This document shows, piece by piece, positions 8,167-17,367 of a DNA stretch of 47,876 nucleotides (positions within the stretch are counted from its first letter, which is position 1; each line of letters begins with the position of its first letter). Source of the DNA: Acidobacterium sp. (GTDB lineage Bacteria; Acidobacteriota; Terriglobia; Terriglobales; Acidobacteriaceae); NCBI GenBank assembly GCA_027315385.1, contig DAHUYD010000003.1, positions 1-47,876 of the forward strand. Reading direction: 5' to 3'. The notes below the pieces were generated by a model, which did not search any database, was not told the origin of the DNA, and worked only from the letters and a program-made list of their open reading frames with translations. A program made the position numbers and the translations under genes.

Positions 8167-8978
8167 GTGCCCCTGCTTCTCAATCCGGTCCGCTGCCTTT
8201 GCACGGTCGCCGCATTCTGGTCACGCGGCCCCGCCATCAGGCCGGCCAGCTTGCCCGCCTCCTGCGCGCCCGCGGCGCCGCCGTCCTCGAAGTCCCGGCC
8301 ATCGAGATTGCCCCGCCCGAATCCTGCGAGCTCCTGGATCGCGCCCTGAGCAATTTGTCGCAGTACCAGTGGCTCATTGTTACCAGCGCGAACGCCGTTG
8401 ACGCTCTCCGCGCGCGACTTCAGGCACTCGGGCTCCCGGCGGAAACTTGCGCCCACCTTCGGATTGCTGCCATCGGCTCCGCCACCGCGCAGGCGCTGCT
8501 CGCGCTCGGGCTCCCGCCCGCCGTTACGCCTCCGGAATATGTCGCCGAATCGCTGGTAAAGGCCGTTGGCGAGCAGACCAGAGACCAGCGCGTGCTCCTC
8601 GCGCGGGCCGCGGTGGCGCGCGACGTCATTCCCGATGCGCTGCGCGCTCAGGGTGCCCGCATCGACGTCGTCGACGCCTACCGCACCGTGATCCCAGCCG
8701 ACTCTGTAACCGCCATACGCACAATTTTCAGCGGCGGAGATGCTCCGGATGCCGCCACCTTCACCAGTTCCTCCACCGTCGCGAATTTCCTGGCTTTGCT
8801 GCATCAGGCCGGCGTAGCGGCCCCCGCGTCCCTGCGCGCTGTCTCCATCGGGCCCATCACCAGCCGCACGCTGCGCGAGCACGGCTGGGAGCCCGCGGCC
8901 GAAGCCCACCCGCACGATCTGGCCGGGCTCGTGGAAGCCGTGCTGCGCGCCTGCTCACCGCACTCTGGCGGCTGTTGA
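8163..8978 (+). CDS. hemD: Uroporphyrinogen-III synthase
   Basis: A 271-residue HemD, which cyclises hydroxymethylbilane with inversion of ring D. The family is weakly conserved, but the pattern is clear: RRILVTRPRHQAGQLARLLRARGAAVLEVPAIEI at the N-terminus (in two short pieces), WLIVTSANAVDAL around residue 76, then VDAYRTV near 178 and FTSSSTVANF near 200, both typical for the second half of the bilobed fold. Its ATG overlaps the hemC stop region (ATGA), indicating translational coupling. Together with hemX, hemA and hemC it forms one operon; hemB is not in the cluster and must lie elsewhere. Confidence 0.95.
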   Translation: MSAPASQSGPLPLHGRRILVTRPRHQAGQLARLLRARGAAVLEVPAIEIAPPESCELLDRALSNLSQYQWLIVTSANAVDALRARLQALGLPAETCAHLRIAAIGSATAQALLALGLPPAVTPPEYVAESLVKAVGEQTRDQRVLLARAAVARDVIPDALRAQGARIDVVDAYRTVIPADSVTAIRTIFSGGDAPDAATFTSSSTVANFLALLHQAGVAAPASLRAVSIGPITSRTLREHGWEPAAEAHPHDLAGLVEAVLRACSPHSGGC

Positions 8979-9002
8979 TTCCCTCCGCATACACTGACCT
9001 TC

Positions 9003-9905
9003 GTGACAACCAGGCGCATCGGTGTTCATCTCTCGACCTCCGGCGGAGTCTTTCGCGCAGCCGAACGCGCGCACGAAATCGGCGCGAATACCTTTCAGAT
9101 ATTTTCCTCAAGCCCCCGTATGTGGCGTCCCGCGCGCCTGAATCCTTCGCACTGCGAGCAGATGAGCCGGCTGCGCAGCCAGTACGGCTGCGCGCCCCTG
9201 GTCATCCACACCAGCTACCTCGTCAACCTCTGCAGCCAGTCGGAGATCGTGCGCGAAAAATCCATTGCCGCCTTTCGCGGCGAAGTGGAGCGCGCTCTGG
9301 CCCTCGGCGCGCAGTTCCTGGTTCTCCATCCCGGCTCCTGGAAAGGGCTCACCCGCAAATCCGCCCTCGCCCTGGCCGCTGATTCCATTGCGCGCGCCGT
9401 CGATGCCGTCGCGCTCGACCGCTGCGATTTCCGCGTCCTGATCGAGAACACCGCGGGCGCCGAGTTCTCCCTCGGCGGCAGCTTCGAACAGGTGGCGGAG
9501 CTGATCGCGCGATTGCGGGGCATCGTCCCCGTGGGCGCCTGCCTCGACACCTGCCACTGCCACGTTGCGGGCTACGATCTGCTCCGCGCCGCGGGGTATC
9601 AGGAGACGGTCGCGCTCATCCGCGATACCGTCGGTCTCGATACGGTCCGCGTCTGGCACATGAACGACGCGAAGGCCCCCCGCGGCTCAAGGCTCGACCG
9701 GCACCAGCACATCGGGAAAGGAACGATGGGGCTGGAGCCCTTCCGTCGCCTGCTGCGCGATGCGCGCTTTGCCCATTGCGCTTTCATCGCCGAAACGCCG
9801 GTCGACGATCCCGAGGATGATCGCCGCAACCTCCGGACTATGCTGACCCTGGCCGCCACCACCACTCGCAGACGCGGTGCCGGCCCAGCGCGGCAAAAGC
9901 TCTGA
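9003..9905 (+). CDS. nfo: Deoxyribonuclease IV (endonuclease IV, AP endonuclease)
   Basis: A 300-residue TIM-barrel AP endonuclease that cleaves 5' to abasic sites in base-excision repair using three zinc ions. The metal-ligand motifs are all visible: GVHLSTSGG (His), VIHTSYLVNL (His), LVLHPGSW (His), LIENTAG (Glu), CLDTCHCH (Asp, His), WHMNDAK (His, Asp), DRHQHIGKG (Asp, His) and FIAETP (Glu). GTG is the start; TACACT (8990-8995) ends 7 nt before it and there is no SD, again suggesting a leaderless mRNA. It lies 24 bp after hemD on the same strand and is functionally unrelated to tetrapyrrole synthesis. Confidence 0.96.
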   Translation: MTTRRIGVHLSTSGGVFRAAERAHEIGANTFQIFSSSPRMWRPARLNPSHCEQMSRLRSQYGCAPLVIHTSYLVNLCSQSEIVREKSIAAFRGEVERALALGAQFLVLHPGSWKGLTRKSALALAADSIARAVDAVALDRCDFRVLIENTAGAEFSLGGSFEQVAELIARLRGIVPVGACLDTCHCHVAGYDLLRAAGYQETVALIRDTVGLDTVRVWHMNDAKAPRGSRLDRHQHIGKGTMGLEPFRRLLRDARFAHCAFIAETPVDDPEDDRRNLRTMLTLAATTTRRRGAGPARQKL

Positions 9906-9916
9906 CCCAACTACAG

Positions 9917-12790
9917 TCAGAATTGAGGCGATTGCGGTGCCGGATTCTGAGAGGATTGCGCCGGAGTCGGTCCTTGCGTGCTCGACGCGCCTGCCGGCGT
10001 TCCCGGCGATGATGCGCTCGTCCCGCCCTGCGGCTGCGATGAACTGCCGGAACCTGACCTGCTGCCCTTTGCTTTCCCCGTACCGCTGGTCAGGCTTTTT
10101 GCGGACTTCTTCGCTTTTGCTTTCTTCTCCGGCTGCGGCGCGGCCGCCGGCTCCCCGCTCGATCCCGCGGGAGCATTCCCCGCGCTGGCCGCCGGTCCTG
10201 CCGTCGCCGGCTCGGGATTCGGAGATCTCGGCTGATTCTCTGCCGGAGCCGAACTCGTCCCGGCTTCAGAACCTGCCTCCGGCGCGCCAGGAGCCGGAAC
10301 AGTTTGGTCTGGCACATACGCCGGCCGCGGCGCAGCGGTGGATTGCCCCGGAGGAGCCGGCAGTTCCTGGGCGGCCAGCGTGATCTGGTTCACCACCGAG
10401 GGATCGTCGCGCAGCTTGACGTAAAGCTGCCCATCCTGCGGGTGCGGCACCGGCAGCACATACCCCGGAAACCCATCCGGGACCTGGACCGCCCCCGTGA
10501 AACCCGGATTCGTCGCAATGGAGTCCACCAGAAACAAATTCGAGCCGCTCAGACGGCACTGCTGGCTCGCCCCGGCCGGGCACTTCAGGTCGTTCAGCAC
10601 GGGCAGCCGCACCAGTGTCGCCAGCGGCTGCCAGTCGCCCTGCGCCCCGTTGTCCACCACGCGGAACTTCAGCGGCCCGAACGCCGAATCCCCGAATGCC
10701 TTCGCCGGATCCAGCGTGGCCAGCGCCACCTGCGCGTTCTCGAGGGTCAAGCCTCCGTTCGCCAGGTTCAGCGTCTTAGTGAATCCCTCGTCCTGCGTGG
10801 CCACCTCAATCCGCAGGTTGCGGCCAAAGCGCGCCGGCGATTGCGCACGCAGCGAAAACGTCAGAAGCGCATCCTGCGGCAGCTCATCCTGTCCGGAAAG
10901 CTCGATGTTGCTCTTGCCGCCCGCTGCCGAATCCTGCACGCTCTTCCCGATCAGTTCCACGCTGGGCCGCGGCGCGGTCACAGCGGCATCCACCGTCAAC
11001 TCGCGCCCATCCTCCAGTTCCACCTCCGCCGTGCCTGTCGCGCCCTGTTTCAGCTTCGCCGCGGCGGTCGGGTTCTTCGCCACCATCGGCATCTCGTCGC
11101 TGCTCGTCGTCGAACTCGATGTCCCCGGGATAAACGTCACTCCGTCCAGCGTGAGGCTCGCGACCTCATCCAGCCGGCTGCCCTTCAGCAGGCCCTGACT
11201 GTCTCCGGAATGCACGGTAAAGCTGTTCAGGTGCCCGGCCTCCGCAAACGTGCGAAGCCGCAGCGTCTGCGCGGTCACCGCGCCGTACTGCTTCACTTCC
11301 AGTTCCACCGGCCCCGGTTTGGCCGTCTCCAGCGGAAGCCTCACCTGAAGCTGATCCGGTCCCGTGATCTTCCAGTCCGCTTTTATTTCCTTTCCCGCCG
11401 AATCCTTCAGCACAATCGTGTCTACGCAGCTGGCATTGTCAGCCGAAAGCTCGATCGTATTCACCTTGCCCACGATCAGCGATTCGCGGTCGGCCGGCGC
11501 CAGTTCCCATTGCTGGCTGTGCATGTTCTGCAGCCGGAACGTTGGCCCGTCGAATTTCGAGAATCCCCAATCGCCTTCCAGCGACGCATCGATTTCCGGT
11601 CCGAAATCGCTCGCGCTCACGTCCTTCGCTTCCAGCACCAGCCCCCCGCGTTCCGCGTCGGGTCTCAGCGGCACATCCAGGTATTTACCGGCCTTTGTCT
11701 TCAGCCGCAGATTCAGCTCGTGTGCGTAGCCCGTGGAGAACACCAGCGGGGCGCCATCCACCGCCAGCACCAGCGAATTCTTCTGCGCGCAGTAGTTCTG
11801 CTGCGCGTCCACCGGATGCAGCGGCGGAGGCTGCGATGCTTCCACCGCCGGCAGCGCCGTCACCAGCACCGACTTGGGATTGTGAAACGATGGCGGCGTG
11901 TTCAGCATCAGCGACAGGCGATCGCCCTGCAGCACCGCCAGCGCAGGAATGTACTGGTACTGCGCCGTCCTGAAGCCATCGAGGATACGCGCAATGTCCA
12001 TAACCGACCCGATGTACGGGCTGTAGTAGCCGTAACTCGCCTGCGGCGTGTAGCTCAGCTGCATGGCCATGTCGCTGGCCGGCCCCGAGGTGATCGCCTG
12101 CACGATCGATTCGCTGTGGCCGTCGCTGAGGATCAGCGTGTTTTGACCCTGCGTCAGGCACGCCGCCTGCAGTTCCGGCATCTTCTCCAGGCAGTTGGGA
12201 TCGATCTTCATTCCCAGGCTGCGCGCCAGCAGCGGCGTCGCCGTTGCCAGCTGCGATGGGTCGTTCGCGTTCAGCGAACGGATCGAAGCCAGATACGTGT
12301 CCAGCCGCGTGCGGTCCAGCATCGCCTGGTTCAAATCCTGCGAGGAGCGAACAAAGGCGCCCGGCTGCCCCCTTACCGCGCTCACCAGGGTCCGGTAATC
12401 GCCGCTGGTTTCCGGCGCCAGAAAGATCACCACCTGCTGCGCGCCTGCAGGCACCGTTACCGTCATGCCCTTTTTGTCCGCCCGCTGATCCCACGTCTCC
12501 TGCCGGAAGAACCACTTCGCCGGAGGCGGATTCGTCGATCCCCGCAGAAACGCCGCAACCATCAGGTAACGGGCTGACTGTCCCCGCGGCAGGTCGGCCC
12601 GGATCCACACCCGGTCCCCGGCCTGCAGGTTTGGTACCTCCGAAATGGGCAGGGTTTTCCCCCCACGCGTCACTCTGACTTCCAGGGTGGGACCGCTCAG
12701 ATCGAAGGGAGCCGCAGCCCATGCCGCAGCCGCCACCGCCGCCAGACACACCATTCCCAGGAGGAATGCCCGAAACCGTCGAATTGCCAT
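9917..12790 (-). CDS. Large secreted protein of unknown function with Pro/Ala/Ser-rich tail
   Basis: A 957-residue protein from the internal ATG at 12790; an upstream ATG at 12844 would add 18 residues, but the internal Met is followed directly by a signal peptide (MAIRRFRAFLLGMVCLAAVA, cleavage near AWAAA). TAAAAT (12806-12801) ends 10 nt before that ATG, supporting it. The middle (about 130-330) has helical segments with SILSLNANDPSQLATATP-like text and a LILSDGHSESIVQAI stretch reminiscent of a von Willebrand/SGNH-like strand but without a clear motif. From about 400 to 780 there are repeated beta-rich blocks, then a disordered Pro/Ala/Ser/Lys-rich tail with KKAKAKKSAKS. No enzyme motif is recognised. 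Convergent with nfo (11-bp gap). Confidence 0.65.
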   Translation of the reverse strand: MAIRRFRAFLLGMVCLAAVAAAAWAAAPFDLSGPTLEVRVTRGGKTLPISEVPNLQAGDRVWIRADLPRGQSARYLMVAAFLRGSTNPPPAKWFFRQETWDQRADKKGMTVTVPAGAQQVVIFLAPETSGDYRTLVSAVRGQPGAFVRSSQDLNQAMLDRTRLDTYLASIRSLNANDPSQLATATPLLARSLGMKIDPNCLEKMPELQAACLTQGQNTLILSDGHSESIVQAITSGPASDMAMQLSYTPQASYGYYSPYIGSVMDIARILDGFRTAQYQYIPALAVLQGDRLSLMLNTPPSFHNPKSVLVTALPAVEASQPPPLHPVDAQQNYCAQKNSLVLAVDGAPLVFSTGYAHELNLRLKTKAGKYLDVPLRPDAERGGLVLEAKDVSASDFGPEIDASLEGDWGFSKFDGPTFRLQNMHSQQWELAPADRESLIVGKVNTIELSADNASCVDTIVLKDSAGKEIKADWKITGPDQLQVRLPLETAKPGPVELEVKQYGAVTAQTLRLRTFAEAGHLNSFTVHSGDSQGLLKGSRLDEVASLTLDGVTFIPGTSSSTTSSDEMPMVAKNPTAAAKLKQGATGTAEVELEDGRELTVDAAVTAPRPSVELIGKSVQDSAAGGKSNIELSGQDELPQDALLTFSLRAQSPARFGRNLRIEVATQDEGFTKTLNLANGGLTLENAQVALATLDPAKAFGDSAFGPLKFRVVDNGAQGDWQPLATLVRLPVLNDLKCPAGASQQCRLSGSNLFLVDSIATNPGFTGAVQVPDGFPGYVLPVPHPQDGQLYVKLRDDPSVVNQITLAAQELPAPPGQSTAAPRPAYVPDQTVPAPGAPEAGSEAGTSSAPAENQPRSPNPEPATAGPAASAGNAPAGSSGEPAAAPQPEKKAKAKKSAKSLTSGTGKAKGSRSGSGSSSQPQGGTSASSPGTPAGASSTQGPTPAQSSQNPAPQSPQF

Positions 12791-12800
12791 GTTAGTCACT

Positions 12801-12806
12801 ATTTTA
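12801..12806 (-). promoter_or_regulatory. Candidate -10 box (TAAAAT) of the large secreted protein
   Basis: TAAAAT on the reverse strand is followed after 10 nt by the ATG that begins the signal peptide; no SD is present. It helps decide the start at 12790. A -35 element is not evident. Confidence 0.4.
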
Positions 12807-12948
12807 GGCTGCAAGGTCGGAGTGCGGAAGCCAGGACGAGGCATATCCTCCCCTTACCAGACGCGATCCCGCGGGAAAGGTTGTGGTGCACGCTGGCCAC
12901 AGCCCATCCCCTTTAGAAACCATGACTTCTGCGGAAGGCGCACTGCCC

Positions 12949-14280
12949 TCACCGCCCCGGCGGAATGATCCTGTACTCGCCGCTGACGTGCAGCAGGCTC
13001 ATCAGGTACAGCATTCCGTCGTAGTACCGGCTGAATCCGGACGGAATCGGCTCGTTCCAAAGCGCCTCCGTAAACTGCCTCCCCCGCGCCTGATCGGTCG
13101 CGGCCAGGCTGGCTACCGCGTTTGTCCCCACCAGCCCAGCGGGGTGGCTTTCCGGGGTCACGCCCGGCCGGTTCGGCACCGGGATCGGCTGCCCATCCAG
13201 CGTGTACATCGGACCGTATGTATTGATACCCTGCGATGCGAAAAACTTCTGGATTCGATCGCTCAGCACCTGCTCCGACGGCGCCTTCCGCCACCACGAC
13301 CAGTCCACCGACCAGTTGCGCTCCACCCGCCGGGCGTCATAACCGAAATGCGAGTGCTCCTTGCCGAACCAGCTCTTCGCCGGAGTGCCATCGAAGTTCG
13401 CGTAGTCCGGCGCAAGCCCGGTCGCCGGATTCGTCGTCTCCACAAAGAATTCCCGGCTCTCCGTCGCCGCGCGCTCCCAGTACCCCCGGTCCGCGGACGG
13501 ACCCCAGCGCGCGAACAGCTCATAAAACGCGGGCAGATGGTACGAAGGATCCGTGAACGGATGCGGCATAATTCCCGGCACAAACAGCACCAGCGGCGGA
13601 TCCGGATTCATCTCCGGCCCCACGCTGTACGGCCCGCGCGGCCCGGCCACGGTGATCACCCGGCGGTGAACCATCGCCGTCAGCAGTTTCTCCGCCTCAG
13701 CGTGGTAGTCGTAGATCCCGTGACCGCCCGGCCACCGATTCCCCGCAAACAGCAGCGCCATCGCGAAGAACTCCTCGCCGTCGGGTGCAGGCGTCTGCGA
13801 ATTTGGCGTTCCGTCCGGCTTGCACGACCACTTGAAGAACTCATACCCCGGCGCCTTCGGGTCGGAGACGTACATGTACGTCATCGCCCAGTTCCACAGC
13901 GCGTCGAAATCGGCCTTCTTGTTCAGCTGGACCGCGATCATCATCCCGTACGACATCCCTTCTGTCCGCACGTCGTGGTGCGCCCAGTCGGTCAGATACC
14001 CCAGCGCTCCATTCGCATTTTTGCCCGCCCGGAAAAATACCGACTGGGTCTGCGGATCGCCATGAAAGAGCTGCTGATACGCAGCGTCGATCTTTGCCCG
14101 AATCGCCTTCTGCGAGTGGCCATCCTCCAGAAAGAGGTTCCCATATCGCCCCGTCACGTACGCCCCGGAGCCGTTGTCGAGGGCGGTCGCGGCGTTCTGC
14201 GCGCCTGAGACTGGTAGGCCGATGAGCGCTCCGAACAGCAGCAGCGATACGGTTGCCACATGCGTTTTCCCGATCCTCAC
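12949..14280 (-). CDS. Glycoside hydrolase family 8, reducing-end xylose-releasing exo-oligoxylanase type
   Basis: A 443-residue GH8 enzyme with a signal peptide (about residues 1-27, ending VSGAQNA). Block DVRTEGMSYGMM (103-114) carries the catalytic acid Glu107 and, with AVQLNKKADFDALWNWA after it, closely resembles Rex enzymes that remove xylose from reducing ends of xylo-oligosaccharides; chitosanases and endoglucanases of GH8 are less similar here. A later FTDPSYHLPAFYELFA region (near 235-250) holds an Asp fitting the second catalytic position. The start is GTG with GGGGAGGG upstream as SD and TATAAC further up as -10. It is divergent from the pectinesterase, so the pair probably acts on plant cell wall. 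Substrate is inferred from motif similarity only. Confidence 0.88.
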   Translation of the reverse strand: MRIGKTHVATVSLLLFGALIGLPVSGAQNAATALDNGSGAYVTGRYGNLFLEDGHSQKAIRAKIDAAYQQLFHGDPQTQSVFFRAGKNANGALGYLTDWAHHDVRTEGMSYGMMIAVQLNKKADFDALWNWAMTYMYVSDPKAPGYEFFKWSCKPDGTPNSQTPAPDGEEFFAMALLFAGNRWPGGHGIYDYHAEAEKLLTAMVHRRVITVAGPRGPYSVGPEMNPDPPLVLFVPGIMPHPFTDPSYHLPAFYELFARWGPSADRGYWERAATESREFFVETTNPATGLAPDYANFDGTPAKSWFGKEHSHFGYDARRVERNWSVDWSWWRKAPSEQVLSDRIQKFFASQGINTYGPMYTLDGQPIPVPNRPGVTPESHPAGLVGTNAVASLAATDQARGRQFTEALWNEPIPSGFSRYYDGMLYLMSLLHVSGEYRIIPPGR

Positions 14281-14386
14281 AGAACCTGCCCTCCCCGTTA
14301 TACAGACTCAGAGTAGCTGCACCTCGCGCGGAAGAACAGCCCTCCCGGGCTTGCCCGCGCCGCCGGGGCCACTGCACACTGGATCG

Positions 14387-15385
14387 ATGCGCTCGCCGCT
14401 GCTCCTGGCTCTCGCTCTGCTTCCCGCCGCCTCCGCCCAGAATGTCCCCCGGAATGTTTACGTCCGCGTCTCGCCCGCCGTCACCACCGGCATCCACGGC
14501 GCCAACGCCTTCCCCACGATTCAGAACGCGCTCGACCACCATCCCTGGCCCGGTCCCGGCGGACGCGTCATCATCCGGATCGCGCCTGGCGTCTATCATG
14601 AGCGCCTCAACATCACGCAGAACCACCCCAACGTCACGCTGCTGGGCATGGGCCGCTCCCCCGCCGGCGTCGTGATCACGAACAGCCTCAACGCGAAGCA
14701 GGCTGGCGGGACGTTCTTCACCGAGACCGTCGAAGTCGACGGCGAAGGCTTCGAGGCCGACAACATCACCTTTGAGAACTCCGCCGGGAACACCGGCCAG
14801 GGCGTCGCCGTCGCCGTCCGCGCCGACCGCTCCGTCTTCAGGCACTGCCGCTTCCTCGGCTATCAGGACACCCTCTTTGCCGACTATGGCCGCCAGTACT
14901 ACGTCGACTCCTACATCGAGGGCGCGGTGGATTTCCTCTTCGGCAACGCCGCCGCCGTCTTCGACCACGACGAGCTGCATGTCAATGGACCCGGTTCGAT
15001 CACCGCTCAATCCCGCACCTCGCCCGGCCAGACCACCGGCTACGTCGTCCTGAACAGCCGGGTCACCAGCTCCATTCCTGCGGGCGAGCGCCAGCAGATC
15101 TGGCTGGGCCGCCCCTGGCGGCCATACTCCCGCGTCGTATTCCTCCATACCTGGCTGCCCGCCGGCGTCGTCCCGGCTGGGTGGAACAACTGGAGCGATC
15201 CCCGCAACCAGAACACTGCCTGGTATGCAGAGTTTGACGACGCTGGCCCCGGTGCCCGGCCCGCTTCCCGGGCTTCCTGGTCCCGTCAGCTCACCCCCGC
15301 CGAAGCGACGGTCTTTGATCCGCGCGCCTTCCTCGCCGGAGCGGACGGCTGGGACGCGGTCGCCGCCGCCGCGAAGCTACCGTAG
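14387..15385 (+). CDS. Secreted pectinesterase
   Basis: A 332-residue carbohydrate esterase family 8 protein that de-methylesterifies pectin. The start at 14387 was chosen because MRSPLLLALALLPAASAQNV is a clean signal peptide; a longer open frame upstream (from 14174) antisense to GH8 looks non-coding. Motifs: GQGVAVAV (138-145), GYQDTLFAD (158-166) with catalytic Asp161, GAVDFLFGN (179-187) with Asp182, TGYVVLNSR, and LGRPWRPYSRVVF with the conserved Arg. At 332 residues it is the usual catalytic-domain length, without a pro-region. It is 106 bp from the divergent GH8 gene, suggesting shared control of plant-polymer breakdown. Confidence 0.95.
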   Translation: MRSPLLLALALLPAASAQNVPRNVYVRVSPAVTTGIHGANAFPTIQNALDHHPWPGPGGRVIIRIAPGVYHERLNITQNHPNVTLLGMGRSPAGVVITNSLNAKQAGGTFFTETVEVDGEGFEADNITFENSAGNTGQGVAVAVRADRSVFRHCRFLGYQDTLFADYGRQYYVDSYIEGAVDFLFGNAAAVFDHDELHVNGPGSITAQSRTSPGQTTGYVVLNSRVTSSIPAGERQQIWLGRPWRPYSRVVFLHTWLPAGVVPAGWNNWSDPRNQNTAWYAEFDDAGPGARPASRASWSRQLTPAEATVFDPRAFLAGADGWDAVAAAAKLP

Positions 15386-15447
15386 CTCGCTGCCTGCCCT
15401 GCGGCGCTCTTCACAATCGCATTTTCAGCCACTTAGCAGGAACCCCC

Positions 15448-15471
15448 GGATGCGTTAAAAACGCAACATCC
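15448..15471 (+). terminator. Weak stem-loop after the pectinesterase
   Basis: GCGTT-AAA-AACGC (15452-15464) is extended by GGAT/ATCC (15448-15451, 15468-15471) across a 3-nt bulge. No U-run follows, so an intrinsic terminator is only possible. Confidence 0.3.
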
Positions 15472-15565
15472 ACAATCTAAATGAGTTGCAAGACAGGACC
15501 CTCCGGCGCCCGCCCCGCCCCCGATTCGCCCCTCTTGAAGTACCGTGAATATTCCGGCGTCCCTG

Positions 15566-15594
15566 TTGCATCCAAACAGAAACCCCTTTAAGAT
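15566..15594 (+). promoter_or_regulatory. Candidate sigma-70 promoter for aroDE
   Basis: TTGCAT (15566-15571), a 17-bp spacer and TAAGAT (15589-15594) lie in a 225-bp gap before aroDE. Transcription would begin near 15601. If translation starts at 15727 the transcript has a leader of about 125 nt holding the two hairpins at 15653-15690; if it starts at 15610 the leader is about 9 nt. Confidence 0.4.
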
Positions 15595-15652
15595 GCGTCA
15601 ATTGCGGCTATGAAATCAGGCGGACTCCTCGAATCGGCGTCGGCGGCACGGC

Positions 15653-15690
15653 CCACCCCCCACGGGGTGGCTGCGCGGGGCGTTCCCGCG
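15653..15690 (+). repeat. Two tandem hairpins at the 5' end of aroDE
   Basis: Two perfect inverted repeats follow each other: CCACCCC/GGGGTGG (15653-15659, 15664-15670; 4-nt loop) and CGCGGG/CCCGCG (15674-15679, 15685-15690; 5-nt loop). They fall in the low-complexity N-terminal extension of the open frame, which suggests this stretch is a structured leader or a REP-like insertion rather than real protein. Confidence 0.45.
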
Positions 15691-15726
15691 TCCGAAGAGA
15701 GATCCCCCTCGCGCGGTGCGGCTCCC

Positions 15727-17265
15727 ATGTCGACGTATTTCATCCGCTCGCGCATCGGCAAGATTTGCGTAGCCATCGCGAGCGCATCTCCGACGGAAAT
15801 GATCCAAAATGCCGAGGATATCTCCCGGGAGAATCACTTCCTCGAGTTCCGTCTCGACTATCTCCCTAATCCCGTCGCCGCAATTCCCAGGATCAAACAG
15901 TTCCTCTATGAGCGCAGCGAGGTCACAGCGATCGCCACCTGCCGCCGCGTCGCGACTGGGGGCAAGTTCAAAGGCACCATCGCCGCGGAGCTCGAGATTC
16001 TCGAAAAAGCCGCACTGGCCGGCTGTCATCTGATCGACATCGAACTCCAGACCGCCGAGCACATGAAGCCCGCTCAGATGCAGCGCCTGCGCTCTCGTGG
16101 CGCCGCGATCATCGTCAGCTATCACGATTTCGAGAACACGAAGGATCTCGATCGAATCTTCCAGCGCATCCACCCCTTCCAGCCTGAGTTCCTCAAGATC
16201 GTCTCCACGGCAAAAACTCTGTCCGACAACGTGACCATGATGCGCTTCCTCGACCGTCGCCGCGATGAGGCCAACCTGATCGGCATCTCCATGGGCGAAC
16301 AGGGAACCATCAGCCGCGTCCTCGGGCTGCGCGCCGGCAGCGTGTTCACATTTGCTTCCGCCCACGCGGGAGAAGAGACGGGCCCCGGCCAGATTGACGC
16401 CCGCACGCTGCGCGAAACCTGGCGCATCGACCAGATCGACGCCTCCACCAGGGTCTACGGCGTGGCCGGCAATCCCGTCCGCCACTCCCTCTCCCCGCTC
16501 ATCCACAACATGGCCTTTCGCCGCGAGACCGTGAACGCGGTCTTTCTCCCGCTGCAAACCGCGCGCATGAACGACCTGCTGACCCTCACCCGGGAGGTTC
16601 CTCTCCACGGGCTGGCGATCACCATGCCGTTCAAGAGCGAAATCATCAGGCATCTGGAAAAAACAGACGCCCTCTCCGAGAAGATCGGCGCCTGCAACAC
16701 GGTGGTCCGCGCGCTCGATGGCAAGCTCTACGGCTTTAACACCGACGTGGCCGCGATTGTGCGTCCGCTGGAACGGCGGCTGCCGCTTCCCGGCGCCAGG
16801 ATCCTGGTTCTCGGTGCCGGCGGTGCCGGTCGCGCCGCGGCCTTTGGGCTCGCCGAAAAGGGCGCCGAGGTCTTCATCTGCAACCGCACTCCCGAAACCG
16901 CAAAAAAGCTGGCGCGCCAGGCAAAAGCCAAATTCATCCGCCGCGATCAGCTGGCCAAATCCAGCTTCGACGTGATCATCAATGCCACGCCCGTCGGCAT
17001 GCGCAGCATGAAGCCCGCCAGCCCCCTGGAGCCGAAGGAGATCAATGCCCGCCTGGTCTTCGACCTGGTCTACAACCCCATTGACACGCCACTCCTCCGC
17101 ATGGCCCGCGAAAAAGGGCTGCCGGTAGTCACCGGAGTCGAAATGTTTGTTCATCAGGGCGCTCGCCAGTTCGAAATCTGGACCAGCAAACCCGCTCCCG
17201 AAGAAGAGATGCTCCGCGTTGTGGTGCATGCACTGCGCCAGGACGCCGCCGCTGGCCGCGCGTAG
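15727..17265 (+). CDS. aroDE: Fused 3-dehydroquinate dehydratase / shikimate dehydrogenase
   Basis: One polypeptide joins two successive steps of the shikimate pathway. Numbering from the longer open frame (ATG at 15610): residues ~47-265 are a type I dehydroquinase, with the general base His in VSYHDFE (His172) and the Schiff-base Lys in FLKIVSTAKT (Lys196). Residues ~281-545 are AroE, with YGVAGNPVRHSLSPLIHN (283-300), TMPFKSE with Lys342, GACNTVV, GFNTD (375-379) and the NADP fold LVLGAGGAGRAA. The start at 15727 (MSTYFIRSRIGKICVAIA) is preferred because the 39 residues before it are Pro/Ala/Arg-rich and encoded by hairpin-forming DNA; no SD supports either start. Such fusions occur in plants, chlamydiae and some acidobacteria. 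Confidence 0.93.
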   Translation: MSTYFIRSRIGKICVAIASASPTEMIQNAEDISRENHFLEFRLDYLPNPVAAIPRIKQFLYERSEVTAIATCRRVATGGKFKGTIAAELEILEKAALAGCHLIDIELQTAEHMKPAQMQRLRSRGAAIIVSYHDFENTKDLDRIFQRIHPFQPEFLKIVSTAKTLSDNVTMMRFLDRRRDEANLIGISMGEQGTISRVLGLRAGSVFTFASAHAGEETGPGQIDARTLRETWRIDQIDASTRVYGVAGNPVRHSLSPLIHNMAFRRETVNAVFLPLQTARMNDLLTLTREVPLHGLAITMPFKSEIIRHLEKTDALSEKIGACNTVVRALDGKLYGFNTDVAAIVRPLERRLPLPGARILVLGAGGAGRAAAFGLAEKGAEVFICNRTPETAKKLARQAKAKFIRRDQLAKSSFDVIINATPVGMRSMKPASPLEPKEINARLVFDLVYNPIDTPLLRMAREKGLPVVTGVEMFVHQGARQFEIWTSKPAPEEEMLRVVVHALRQDAAAGRA

Positions 17266-17367
17266 CCATCCCCCGCATGCTTCCTTTGTCGTTACCCCCA
17301 GGGTTGCGGCCCCCGGAAAATACTGGAGTCCGGTGACTTGTTTGGCTATGATCGTGAGAAGTTCACG

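Noticed and set aside
10304..12577. 757-codon plus-strand frame opposite the large secreted protein
   Set aside because: His/Arg/Gln-rich shadow typical of antisense frames here; the reverse frame has a signal peptide and sensible domains.
14174..14386. N-terminal extension of the pectinesterase
   Set aside because: It would bury the signal peptide and overlaps the divergent GH8 start; ATG 14387 fits better.
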